From Chloracidobacterium sp. (lineage in GTDB: Bacteria; Acidobacteriota; Blastocatellia; Pyrinomonadales; Pyrinomonadaceae), in contig JADJWP010000001.1 in assembly GCA_016716305.1 (NCBI GenBank), positions 62,001 through 126,000 of the forward strand: a DNA stretch of 64,000 nucleotides. Reading direction: 5' to 3'. Position 1 is the stretch's first letter, and each line of letters begins with the position of its first letter. Position numbers and translations under genes: made by a program. This document shows, piece by piece, positions 9,137 to 17,967 of the stretch. The notes below the pieces were generated by a model that saw only the letters and a program-made list of their open reading frames with translations, did not search any database and was not told the origin of the DNA.

Positions 9137-12100
9137 TCAGAAAACGGCAACAAAATCGACATCAGAAAGGTTGTCGAAAAGTTCGATCACACGCGACGGT
9201 TCGGAAAAGGCATAACGCTTGTGACCTACCGTAATAATATAGGTTTGGCCGGCTTCGATCCCCTCAAAATGGTAATAACCAAACTGATTGGTCACGGCCG
9301 TCAGCGGCTCGGTCAAGTTTCCTCCCGTGAACATCACTCGGGTGCTCCCTATCCCTCGCCCGTTCGCGGTCATGACACGCCCGCTCACCGTGACCGCCGC
9401 AGCGGTCGGAGCGACTATCTCGTCTGCGCCAATATCAGGTGTTGCCCCGCGTACGTCACCGTCGATGTCGTCAATGACGGATGTTACCGCACCGCCGTTG
9501 TTGAGCTGTGAGGATCCTGCTGTCGGAATATGCAGGTCGCTGTTCGAAACAAATGGAGGAGCCGTTGTCGTCGCAAACGATGCGTTGTCGTTATTCCCCG
9601 AAAGCTGCAATGTGCTCGAGTACGCACGGAAGTTGGTCGCCGGAGTCGTCGCCCCGGCATTGAAATTCGCTGAGATATACTCGTCTTCAGGTGGAAGTAA
9701 CGTTGATGTTCCTCGTCGAGCCATTCTACTGTTCGTCTCATTTCCCTGAAAATACGCGTTGTTATTCATCGTTAGATTCATGGTACTGGTGGCTCCAGAT
9801 GGAAGATATATCGCAACGTGTCGAGTTTCGGCAAGACTACCGCCATTAATCTGATTTGAAAACACATTGTTTCTAACATCCAGGCGAAGCTGGCCAGTTG
9901 CTGAAATTGCAAAGGCAGTAGTCATATTAAAACCAGCATTCCCCGGCACAGTGCCAAAAAGATTGACTGAATTGTGCTGAATTTGGTGGTCAGTACCGTT
10001 TCCTATTCGAATCCCAACTGCTGACGTCGTTGGCGACAGGTCCCCACCAAATCCCCCGAACTGGCTGTTAATCACCCCAGATACGAAATTGTTTCTTATT
10101 GAATGTCCGATTCCACCCGAAATATTGATCCCATAAGCACCCTGCGTCAGCTCACGATTACTTTTGACTCTTTCGACACGATTCTTTTCAACAATTGCGG
10201 GCCCGTACGCGCTGTTTGTTGCTATCGGCCCAATGTCGATCCCGCGCAATGCCAAAGACAAGAAGCTCTCAACAAAAATTGTATTATTCGCAATAAGAAT
10301 GCCTGAACTTCCCTGAATGGCGATTCCAGTTGAGTACACTCCAGACGTCTCGCCCAAAGTGGGGTTTCCAATTGTGTTTCCCGAAACGGTTACAGAGTTC
10401 GACATCGCCGCTTCGGCTCCTAGAAATTGGACACCTCGGCCACAGTTGCTAATTGAATTATTCGAAACAACGAAGTCGTTGACAGTAGAATTCGTTGCGA
10501 TCCCTTGAGTCGTCACCGATGTGATTGCAGTTGGAGCGTTAGTCGCTGGATTTCCGCCGTTTCCGCCGACATAGACCCCGAATGTTGTGTTTGCCGCTGT
10601 TGTCGATCCATTGATTCCGGAAACGTTTCGACCAGTAGCATTCCCATTTAAGGATAAATACTGCATCCTTATATTATTCGCACTAGTGATCACAGGTGAT
10701 GTGGCAACTCGAACTACTGAACTATAGTTGCCCGTTGCAATATTCGCGTTGATCACAGTGAGGTTGCGGTTCTTTCCAACTGTATTCGGGTTGTCACCAT
10801 CAAAAGCAATGTTGTCCGAACCATTAAATTGGATTATTCCAAAACCATTTCCCGGATTCCCAGTTATCGTAAGTCCGTCCGAGAGCGGATAAATCTCGAT
10901 CGAACTATAAGTTGCCGACCCTGCACCGCTGCTATTCAATGTTGCCGGATTCACCCCTTCATCAAGGCTTGCACAGATCTCGACCGCAATGTCACCAGTG
11001 TGAGTGCCGGCATTAATTGCTGCAAAAGCAGCTCCGAGGGTTGAATAGCCCGCCTGCAGAGTTCCCCCGCTTGCCTCGACATCGACGTTTTGGCCGGTGT
11101 CGCATGTGCCGACCGTCAGAGTGTCAGGCCAGCCGGCAATGTCGGAAAGGATCGTGTCGGAATAGTTATGCACCGCGAATCCGCCAAATCCACTGCTCGA
11201 CTCAAAGTGCCTTGCTACTTTTCGTGCTTCGACGTGATACGAAACCTGGCCCTCCTCGAAAAAAGTGATCGTTTCGGGTTCACCGGGCGAGACGTCCTTT
11301 GTTTCGATGCCAGCCAGTATCAGGCCCGACCTGCTAAGACTTGTCGCATATGCCACTTCGTCCTGATCGCGGCAGATAATGCCATCGCCAACTCCGCAAT
11401 TCGACGTTCCGGCGAAATCGCGATAACCCATTACGATAACGTTGTCGAAATTCATGTCGATGATGTGTTCGTAAGCGGGCCTGGTGGTTTCGCCGACTGG
11501 ATATTCGACCGGGGTTGTCCAAAAGAACCTGATGGCTGTCGCAAGTTTGATCGATGACGGCAACGCGTCCCTGAAACACTGATACTGGGTCAACATCGCC
11601 TGAAAGTCGGCTTCAGACATCGGCTCGGCCGGCTCGATGTCGAGTACGACGCCGTCAAACCTCTCATTCAAGGAGCGGGATGCGTTATACGCCGCGACCT
11701 CGGCCATTCGCTGCATCGGAAACGAAGACCCGCATCCCAACGCCGGAAATCCCGGATCGCCATAAGCAGCCCATACCTCTTGCCCGTTGGCATGAGCCGC
11801 CGTGATCAGTGCCGCCATGTCATCGTCCTGATACATCAAGCGGCCGGACGAGTTTGGGGTACTCTGATAAACGCTGACATATAGATCGGTGAAGCCAGAC
11901 TGTGAACTCGTATTTACAAGCCGGTCGCGTCCGGCAAGAGTGCTGATCGGATTCGGAATAAGGCTCCCTCCAAATACCCAAAGACCATTCGTTTGTCCGG
12001 GTGTAGCACCGAGCTTACCAATATTTTGTTCGGCCGATTTATCGTCGCGCAGTTCTGTTCGTCGTGATTCGGGTTTCTGATCCGTGACAATTAGCCTCGC

Positions 12101-12202
12101 ACGCTTCACCTGGAACGCGAGTCCCTCGGTCAGGCCAAACTGGTAAATGAAAAATGCGGCGACGGCGAATGCTATAAAAAGCGCGATTCGGGTTCGTTTC
12201 AT
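9137..12202 (-). CDS. Secreted GH18-like barrel fused to a beta-helix and Cna-B-like domain
   Basis: From ATG 12202 the protein has about 1021 residues; an in-frame ATG at 12322 would add 40 residues that do not look like a signal peptide. MKRTRIALFIAFAVAAFFIYQ is a membrane anchor or signal. Residues of about 70-360 look like a TIM barrel of the GH18/GH85-like type: LYVSVYQS, EVWAAYGDPG, then FDGVVLDIEP (182-191), where the Asp and Glu match the end of the GH18 DxxDxDxE strand, and NVIVMGYRDF. The second half is a beta-helix whose start (VGTCDTGQNVDVEASGG..., GTHTGDIAVEICAS) matches the start of the neighbouring 1328-residue protein, and the last ~80 residues are the same carboxypeptidase-regulatory-like domain (VSGRVMTANGRGIGSTRVMF). 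It may act on a surface or environmental polysaccharide, but catalysis is not proven. The stretch of about 9740-10950 is clearly more A+T rich than the rest of the gene. Confidence 0.75.
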   Translation of the reverse strand: MKRTRIALFIAFAVAAFFIYQFGLTEGLAFQVKRARLIVTDQKPESRRTELRDDKSAEQNIGKLGATPGQTNGLWVFGGSLIPNPISTLAGRDRLVNTSSQSGFTDLYVSVYQSTPNSSGRLMYQDDDMAALITAAHANGQEVWAAYGDPGFPALGCGSSFPMQRMAEVAAYNASRSLNERFDGVVLDIEPAEPMSEADFQAMLTQYQCFRDALPSSIKLATAIRFFWTTPVEYPVGETTRPAYEHIIDMNFDNVIVMGYRDFAGTSNCGVGDGIICRDQDEVAYATSLSRSGLILAGIETKDVSPGEPETITFFEEGQVSYHVEARKVARHFESSSGFGGFAVHNYSDTILSDIAGWPDTLTVGTCDTGQNVDVEASGGTLQAGYSTLGAAFAAINAGTHTGDIAVEICASLDEGVNPATLNSSGAGSATYSSIEIYPLSDGLTITGNPGNGFGIIQFNGSDNIAFDGDNPNTVGKNRNLTVINANIATGNYSSVVRVATSPVITSANNIRMQYLSLNGNATGRNVSGINGSTTAANTTFGVYVGGNGGNPATNAPTAITSVTTQGIATNSTVNDFVVSNNSISNCGRGVQFLGAEAAMSNSVTVSGNTIGNPTLGETSGVYSTGIAIQGSSGILIANNTIFVESFLSLALRGIDIGPIATNSAYGPAIVEKNRVERVKSNRELTQGAYGINISGGIGHSIRNNFVSGVINSQFGGFGGDLSPTTSAVGIRIGNGTDHQIQHNSVNLFGTVPGNAGFNMTTAFAISATGQLRLDVRNNVFSNQINGGSLAETRHVAIYLPSGATSTMNLTMNNNAYFQGNETNSRMARRGTSTLLPPEDEYISANFNAGATTPATNFRAYSSTLQLSGNNDNASFATTTAPPFVSNSDLHIPTAGSSQLNNGGAVTSVIDDIDGDVRGATPDIGADEIVAPTAAAVTVSGRVMTANGRGIGSTRVMFTGGNLTEPLTAVTNQFGYYHFEGIEAGQTYIITVGHKRYAFSEPSRVIELFDNLSDVDFVAVF

Positions 12203-12640
12203 ATGGCCAAAAAAGCTGCGATGGTGACAAGAAAGTGATCGGACGAAATGCCGACAGATTAACGGCAAAACAAAATTGATGTCAAGGTTTTGTTTGTGGA
12301 CGTGTTTCGCACATCGTAGCAAATATCATGAGATAACGCGATCAGCCCAAACCAGTCTCTCAGATATACTGAACCGGCTCGATCGCGATGTGTCTTCGAT
12401 CTGGCCACGCACAACTGCTCAGAATGCGGAAAAGACGCCAAATACGTCTCCCACACCGTACAAAGCGTCTTTTCCTATTTTCGGAATCCGGCCGTGGAGA
12501 CCTTTTTCCGAAACCGAAATTTCAGTGACAGCGATGATAACTGAGGCCCATAGCAAAATCAAGCGCAAAATGATGCAAAACTTAACTTTTTTTTAACAGG
12601 AAATAACGGTCCGAAACCGCGTACTGGAGCCTAAAAACGG
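12203..12640. other. Intergenic region upstream of the GH18-like gene
   Basis: About 440 bases with no convincing gene. The minus strand holds a 49-codon TTG-started frame (12568-12419) whose N-terminus is hydrophobic (LRLILLWASVIIAVTEI). The plus strand is also open through much of the region. Neither has a ribosome-binding site, so I call neither. The half next to 12202 should hold the promoter of the GH18-like gene. Confidence 0.45.
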
Positions 12641-12667
12641 AAAAAGCCGGACATCGAAGGTCCGGCT
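12641..12667 (-). terminator. Terminator of atpDC
   Basis: AGCCGGAC (12645-12652) pairs with GTCCGGCT (12660-12667) around a 7-nt loop. On the minus strand it is followed by a T-rich run (TTTTTCCGTTTTT). It lies 24 bases after the atpC stop codon. Confidence 0.8.
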
Positions 12668-12690
12668 CGAATCGCGTCTCGGTTTCAGAT

Positions 12691-13095
12691 CTAATATTTG
12701 CTTGCAGCAACAGCGATACGGGCGTTCGCCAGGTCGAGCCGGTCGCGGATCGCTTCCGTCTCTTCGGCTGCCGCCGAGGCCACCGAAGCAAGCTCTTTTT
12801 CGATCTCGGCTCTGTCCGCCTTTGCCTTGTCTGCATCGATCTCGTCAGCCGTTTCAGCAACATCGGTCAGTACCGATACTCGATTGTTGCTGACCTCAAC
12901 GAACCCCGTCGAAACAGCGAGTTTCTCTGCATTTCCCTTGTTGATCACTGTGACTATCCCGGGTTTCAACGCCGAGATCAGCGGAGCATGAGCGGGCATT
13001 ATCCCGGCTTCGCCCGAGGCCGTTGGCACGGTTACCGAATCGACATCAGCGTCGATGACTTTGCGTTCGGGCGTTACTATTTCGAGTTTCAGCAT
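12691..13095 (-). CDS. atpC: F-type ATP synthase epsilon subunit
   Basis: The 134-residue protein has the usual epsilon layout. The N-terminal beta-sandwich starts MLKLEIVTPERKVIDADVDSV and contains GIMPAHAPLISALKPG. A C-terminal helical hairpin (AETADEIDADKAKADRAEIEK to ANARIAVAAS) follows. In the complex it contacts the gamma subunit and the c-ring and restrains ATP hydrolysis. It lies 77 bases after atpD in the same direction, and a terminator closes the pair. The remaining ATP synthase genes are not in this window. Confidence 0.95.
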   Translation of the reverse strand: MLKLEIVTPERKVIDADVDSVTVPTASGEAGIMPAHAPLISALKPGIVTVINKGNAEKLAVSTGFVEVSNNRVSVLTDVAETADEIDADKAKADRAEIEKELASVASAAAEETEAIRDRLDLANARIAVAASKY

Positions 13096-13172
13096 AATTG
13101 AGAATCGATGTTCGAGAATAGAAAATGGAGAACTCGCGATCCTCCATTTCCCATATCAACTGTACGTTGCGG

Positions 13173-14684
13173 TTATGCCGCAGCAGCCATCTTCTTGGCC
13201 TTATCACGAGCCTGTTCGATGGTACCGACCATGTAGAACGACTGTTCCGGCATATCGTCACACTTTCCTTCGAGGATCTCGCGGAACCCTTTGATGGTAT
13301 CCTCGACCTTAACGTATTCACCCTTCAGTCCTGTGAACTGTTCGCCAACCGTGAACGGCTGCGAGAAGAAACGCTGTATCTTGCGTGCCCGGGCGACGGT
13401 CAGCTTGTCATCTTCCGAAAGCTCATCGAGGCCCAGGATCGCGATGATGTCCTGTAGGTCTTTGTATCGCTGCAAGATACGCTTGACTTCCTGAGCCGTA
13501 TTGTAGTGCTCGTCGCCAACGATCTGCGGATCGAGGATTCGAGAGTTCGAAGCAAGCGGATCGACCGCCGGATAGATTCCCAGCTCAACGATCTGACGCG
13601 AAAGTGCTGTAACGGCATCGAGGTGGGCAAAGGTCGTCGCCGGTGCCGGATCAGTGTAGTCGTCTGCCGGAACGTAAACGGCCTGGATCGACGTGATAGC
13701 ACCGGTCTTGGTCGAGGTGATGCGTTCCTGCATCTCGCCCATTTCGGTTGCAAGGTTTGGCTGATATCCGACTGCTGAAGGCATACGTCCGAGAAGTGCC
13801 GACACCTCGGAACCCGCCTGTGTGAAGCGGAAAATGTTGTCGACAAAGAAAAGCACGTCGTTGCCCTGATCGCGGAAATATTCTGCGACCGTCAACCCGC
13901 TCAACGCAACGCGGAGACGTGCTCCCGGAGGCTCGGTCATTTGTCCGTAGACGAGCGACACTTTCGAGCCCTTGATCGCTTCCATGTCTACCTTACTCAG
14001 ATCGAATGCACCGGTCTCCTCAAAGTTATGTGTAAAGGCGTCGCCGTAGGTAATGACCTTTGATTCGACCATTTCTCGAAGCAGGTCGTTCCCTTCACGG
14101 GTACGCTCACCGACTCCGGCAAAAACCGAGAATCCTTCGCGGCCCTTCGCGACGTTGTTGATCAACTCCATGATCAGTACGGTCTTTCCGACGCCCGCTC
14201 CGCCGAAAAGGCCGATCTTACCGCCACGCAAAAAAGGCTGAACGAGGTCGATGACCTTAATGCCGGTCTCGAACATTTCCAGCTCGGTGGCCTGTTCGTC
14301 GAACGCAGGTGCATGACGGTGGATCGGGTAACGCGTATCCGATTCGACTGCTCCGAGCTCATCTACCGGATCTCCGATGACGTTCATGACGCGGCCCAGG
14401 GTCGCCCCGCCAACCGGAACCGTTATCGGTCCGCCGAGGTCGATGACCTTCATTCCGCGGATCATACCATCGGTCGGCAGCATCGAGATCGCTCGTACAC
14501 GGCCTTCGCCAAGATGCTGCTGAACCTCGGCAACAACGTCGACCGCGGTCTCGACATCGAAACCTTCTGATGTGATGCGAAGTGCCTGATGAATTGAAGG
14601 AAGATAATCCTGAAATTCGACGTCGACGACCGGGCCGATGATCTGGACAACCTTACCGACCTTTACGTCTCCATTATTAGCCAT
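13173..14684 (-). CDS. atpD: F-type ATP synthase beta subunit
   Basis: The 503-residue catalytic subunit of F1 starts MANNGDVKVGKVVQIIGPVVDVEF. It has the P-loop GGAGVGKT near residues 161-168, the catalytic-Glu region GERTREGNDLL, the Walker B region VLFFVDNIFRFTQAG and the family signature PAVDPLASNS. The DELSEEDK-type loop, here LDELSEDDK, is present. AGGAG lies upstream of the start. It is co-transcribed with atpC only. In several phyla atpD-atpC forms its own unit, apart from the atpIBEFHAG cluster, which seems to be the case here. Confidence 0.97.
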   Translation of the reverse strand: MANNGDVKVGKVVQIIGPVVDVEFQDYLPSIHQALRITSEGFDVETAVDVVAEVQQHLGEGRVRAISMLPTDGMIRGMKVIDLGGPITVPVGGATLGRVMNVIGDPVDELGAVESDTRYPIHRHAPAFDEQATELEMFETGIKVIDLVQPFLRGGKIGLFGGAGVGKTVLIMELINNVAKGREGFSVFAGVGERTREGNDLLREMVESKVITYGDAFTHNFEETGAFDLSKVDMEAIKGSKVSLVYGQMTEPPGARLRVALSGLTVAEYFRDQGNDVLFFVDNIFRFTQAGSEVSALLGRMPSAVGYQPNLATEMGEMQERITSTKTGAITSIQAVYVPADDYTDPAPATTFAHLDAVTALSRQIVELGIYPAVDPLASNSRILDPQIVGDEHYNTAQEVKRILQRYKDLQDIIAILGLDELSEDDKLTVARARKIQRFFSQPFTVGEQFTGLKGEYVKVEDTIKGFREILEGKCDDMPEQSFYMVGTIEQARDKAKKMAAAA

Positions 14685-14905
14685 TTTTAATAAATTGCTC
14701 CTGTGATAGTTGAGAAATCGTTAGCTTAACAAAGGAGTAAGAATATCATAACGGCTTCTTGAACCGCAAAGTGCCGCCAGGCAAAAACCGAACCTTGCGG
14801 CTTGACGCGTTCGTTTTAGGGAGACCGCAGGTTTTATTGACATCAACTGAGGCTTCTTGTAGCCTCATCTTGTATTCGCATTAGCAATTAGCAGGGACAT
14901 TTTAT

Positions 14906-15874
14906 TTGAGCAATCTTCAAAAGTTAGAGCTACCGCCACAAGGACTGAATACGCTTTTCGGTGTTCAGGACCAGAACATCAAATATCTCGAATCTCTCCT
15001 GGACGTCAACATCGGAGCACGCGGCAACGAATTGTTGATCGACGGCGACCCGAAGGACATCGAAACTGTCGAAAATATCCTGAACGATTTCAGCGAGTTG
15101 TTTGGCGAGGGCAACTCGTTCACCGATAAAGAGCTGAAGGACGCATTCAAGCAGATCGCCGAGGATCGGGCCTACACTCTTAAAGATCACTTTCAAAGAT
15201 CGCGATTCAACCCCTCCGGCAAAAAGACCGTTGCCCCGAAAACAGCTAATCAACGCAAATATCTAGATGCGATCGCCGCAAACGACCTCGTGTTCGGCAT
15301 CGGCGTTGCCGGAACCGGAAAAAGCTTTCTTGCAGTGGCGATGGCGGTCGATGCATTGTTCAAAAAACAGGTTAGCCGCATTATCCTGACGCGTCCCGCC
15401 GTCGAAGCCGGCGAACGCCTCGGTTTTCTGCCCGGCGATCTGCAAGACAAGGTCGATCCTTATTTGCGTCCGCTGTACGACGCTCTGTTCGACCTCGTTG
15501 ACGCTGAAAAGGTAACGAAGATGCTTGAGAAACGCATCATCGAGATCGCACCGCTCGCCTTTATGCGTGGCCGCACATTGAGCGACGCTTTCATCATCCT
15601 GGACGAGGCTCAGAACACGACCAGCGAGCAGATGAAGATGTTCCTGACGCGTATCGGCTTTGGCTCGAAGGCCGTCGTTACCGGCGACAAAACGCAGATC
15701 GACCTGCCTCGCGGCCAGAAGAGCGGCATCAAGGAAGCGGAGGTCGTACTCCGCGACCTCGAAGGCATCGATTTCGTATACTTCACCGAAAAAGATGTTG
15801 TCCGTCACAAGCTCGTGCAGATGATCGTAAAGGCATATGAGGAGCATTCGGATCGATCTGAGGCCGCAGAATGA
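14906..15874 (+). CDS. phoH: PhoH family ATPase / RNA-binding protein
   Basis: The 322-residue protein has a KH-like N-terminal region (about 1-105), then the PhoH P-loop ATPase core. Walker A is GVAGTGKS (133-140), followed by RPAVEAGERLGFLPGDLQ-type PhoH signature residues, and Walker B is FIILDEAQ near 229-236. Family members are ATP-binding proteins linked to RNA metabolism and often sit next to ybeY, as here. The start is TTG, with AGGGA ten bases upstream. The stop overlaps the ybeY start as ATGA, so translation of the two is coupled. Confidence 0.92.
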   Translation: MSNLQKLELPPQGLNTLFGVQDQNIKYLESLLDVNIGARGNELLIDGDPKDIETVENILNDFSELFGEGNSFTDKELKDAFKQIAEDRAYTLKDHFQRSRFNPSGKKTVAPKTANQRKYLDAIAANDLVFGIGVAGTGKSFLAVAMAVDALFKKQVSRIILTRPAVEAGERLGFLPGDLQDKVDPYLRPLYDALFDLVDAEKVTKMLEKRIIEIAPLAFMRGRTLSDAFIILDEAQNTTSEQMKMFLTRIGFGSKAVVTGDKTQIDLPRGQKSGIKEAEVVLRDLEGIDFVYFTEKDVVRHKLVQMIVKAYEEHSDRSEAAE

Positions 15875-16302
15875 TCGACGTCATAAATTTACAGAGAAAA
15901 GTAAAGATCCAGGCCTCGCATTTTCGTGATTTTGTCCATTCGCTGCCCGCCTCTGTTAACGAAGCCGAAGGCAGCACGTTTTCGGTGGCTTTCGTTTCAG
16001 ACCGACGAATGACCGAGCTGAACCGGTTGTTTCGCGGAAAGGATTCGACCACTGACGTCCTCTCTTTCCCCCATGAGGCTGATGAATTCGAAACGCACGA
16101 GCAGCATTTTCTTGGTGACATCGTTATTTCCGCCGAACAGGCCGCGAAGCAGGCAAACGAGAATGGGCTTTCGCTCGAGCTTGAGATAAAGCAGCTTATG
16201 CTGCACGGCGTGCTGCATCTGTGCGGCTACGATCACGAAGCGGACGGCGGCGAAATGAACGCCCGCGAACTTGAGCTACGTGACGCGCTGGGCATTTCAT
16301 AA
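15871..16302 (+). CDS. ybeY: Endoribonuclease YbeY (rRNA maturation factor)
   Basis: The 143-residue protein has the zinc-binding signature H-x3-H-x5-H at His112, His116 and His122 (LMLHGVLHLCGYDHEADGG). It also has the upstream block AFVSDRRMTELNRLFRGKDSTTDVLSF that is typical of the family. YbeY is a metal-dependent RNase needed for 3' maturation of 16S rRNA and for ribosome quality control. It is coupled to phoH by a 4-bp overlap. Its stop codon overlaps the left terminal repeat of the small inverted-repeat element that follows. Confidence 0.95.
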   Translation: MIDVINLQRKVKIQASHFRDFVHSLPASVNEAEGSTFSVAFVSDRRMTELNRLFRGKDSTTDVLSFPHEADEFETHEQHFLGDIVISAEQAAKQANENGLSLELEIKQLMLHGVLHLCGYDHEADGGEMNARELELRDALGIS

Positions 16303-16421
16303 CCACAAAGTCACAAAGATATTCTAGCGATGGGCAGCACGCTTCTCGTTCATTGAGGTCCAAAGATCTCTCGACCTTCTTTCCGTTCTTTCCTCTGTCT
16401 CGTTGGTGCACTTTGTGGTTA
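16300..16421. repeat. Small non-coding element with 11-bp terminal inverted repeats
   Basis: TAACCACAAAG at 16300-16310 is matched perfectly, in inverted orientation, by CTTTGTGGTTA at 16411-16421. The 100 bases between have no open frame of note. The end motif resembles the 'accaca(a/g)ag-tcacaaag' intergenic repeats seen in many bacterial genomes. Its left end includes the last two bases of the ybeY coding end and its stop codon. Its right end is ten bases before the zwf start, so it forms the whole spacer between the two genes. Confidence 0.6.
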
Positions 16422-16431
16422 AATTTCCCTG

Positions 16432-17967
16432 ATGTCTGAAACGCAAAAAACTGCCGACCCGTGCGTGATGGTGATCTTTGGAGCCACAGGCGACCTCACG
16501 AAACGCAAGCTTTTCCCTGCCCTTTACAATCTCGCAAAAGACGGCCATATGCCGGACAACTTTGCGATCGTCGGCGTCGGCCGCCAGGAAATGCTCTCTG
16601 AGGATTTCAGGACGGCGATGGTCGAGAACCTAAAAGAGTTTGCCGGTTCACGCGGCGACGACGGTCAGATAGAGTGGTTCTGCTCGCGAACGTATTACAC
16701 CGGCGGCGATTTCAACGACGACAAGAAGCTCTTTGCAGACATTAAAGATATGCTTCGCGACGTTTGTGCATCGCATGAGATACCTGAGAATTTCTTTTAT
16801 TACATGGCGATCCCGCCGTCGATGTTCGCGAACGTCGCTCAAAAGATAGTGAAGAACGGCCTGGGTAAGGAAGAGAACGGAAACTGGCGGCGGTTCATTT
16901 TCGAAAAACCCTTTGGCCGCGATCTGGAATCGGCGCGCAAACTTAATTCCGACCTGCTAAAGATACTGAAAGAGAAACAGATCTATCGCATCGATCATTA
17001 TCTTGGCAAAGAAACGGTCCAAAACCTGTTGGTGTTTCGCTTCGGCAACAGCATTTTCGAACCGATCTGGAGCCGCAACTACATCGACCACGTTCAGATC
17101 ACCGTTGCTGAGACACTTGGTGTCGAGGGCCGCGGTGGATATTACGAAACCGCCGGAGCACTCCGGGATATGATCCCGAACCATATTTTCCAGTTACTGA
17201 CGCTCACTGCGATGGAACCTCCGGTCTCATTCGATGCCGATTCTGTTCGCGATGAACAAGCCAAGATCCTGCAGGCCTTGAAGTTCTTTACGGCTGAGGA
17301 TGCACTTCAGTTCGCGGTTCGCGGGCAGTATGGCGATGGAGTCATCGATGGCAAGGCGGCTCCGGAATATCGAAAGGAAGAAAGCGTAAGACCTGATTCG
17401 ACGGTCGAGACATTCGCAGCCCTGAAACTTTCGATCGATAACTGGCGTTGGGCCGACGTCCCTTTCTACGTCAGGACCGGAAAGCGGATGGCGACCCGAC
17501 ATTCGAGTATCGTCATCCAATTCAAAAAGGCACCGTTCGTACTTTTCCGAGACACGCCGATCGAACGCCTGACCACGAACCGCATCGAGATACATATCCA
17601 GCCCGACGAAGGCATCACACTCCACTTTGGTGCGAAGATACCTGGCCCAATCGTCAAAATGGGCTCGGTCGATATGGATTTCAACTACGTGGATCATTTC
17701 GGCGAGCAGATATCCACGGGCTACGAAAGATTGCTTTTCGATTGCATGATCGGCGATGCCACGCTGTTCCAACGAGCGGACATGGTCGAATCGAGTTGGG
17801 GCATCGTCACACCGATCCTCGACGTTTGGTCAGCCATACCGCCCAGAGACTTTCCGAACTATGGATCGGGAACATGGGGTCCGGCGGATTCTGAATTGTT
17901 GCTGCAAAAGGACGGAAGGGCCTGGAAAAATACCGTACATTTACCGTCGTCCGCAAACGAGCTATGA
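16432..17967 (+). CDS. zwf: Glucose-6-phosphate 1-dehydrogenase
   Basis: The 511-residue enzyme oxidises glucose 6-phosphate to 6-phosphogluconolactone with NADP+ in the oxidative pentose phosphate pathway. The dinucleotide-binding motif GATGDLTKRKLFPAL is near residue 15, the active-site signature RIDHYLGK is at 186-193, and FEKPFGRDL and PFYVRTGKRM are also present. The length is normal. The stop overlaps the start of the lactonase gene as ATGA, so two consecutive pathway steps are translationally coupled. Confidence 0.97.
   Translation: MSETQKTADPCVMVIFGATGDLTKRKLFPALYNLAKDGHMPDNFAIVGVGRQEMLSEDFRTAMVENLKEFAGSRGDDGQIEWFCSRTYYTGGDFNDDKKLFADIKDMLRDVCASHEIPENFFYYMAIPPSMFANVAQKIVKNGLGKEENGNWRRFIFEKPFGRDLESARKLNSDLLKILKEKQIYRIDHYLGKETVQNLLVFRFGNSIFEPIWSRNYIDHVQITVAETLGVEGRGGYYETAGALRDMIPNHIFQLLTLTAMEPPVSFDADSVRDEQAKILQALKFFTAEDALQFAVRGQYGDGVIDGKAAPEYRKEESVRPDSTVETFAALKLSIDNWRWADVPFYVRTGKRMATRHSSIVIQFKKAPFVLFRDTPIERLTTNRIEIHIQPDEGITLHFGAKIPGPIVKMGSVDMDFNYVDHFGEQISTGYERLLFDCMIGDATLFQRADMVESSWGIVTPILDVWSAIPPRDFPNYGSGTWGPADSELLLQKDGRAWKNTVHLPSSANEL

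Noticed and set aside
12419..12568. 49-codon TTG frame with a hydrophobic start, minus strand
   Set aside because: No ribosome-binding site, lies beyond the atpDC terminator, and the opposite strand is equally open.
14755..14805. Second copy of the AACCACAAAG element between atpD and phoH
   Set aside because: AACCGCAAAG and a 6-bp pairing are present but no matching far end, so it is too weak to call.
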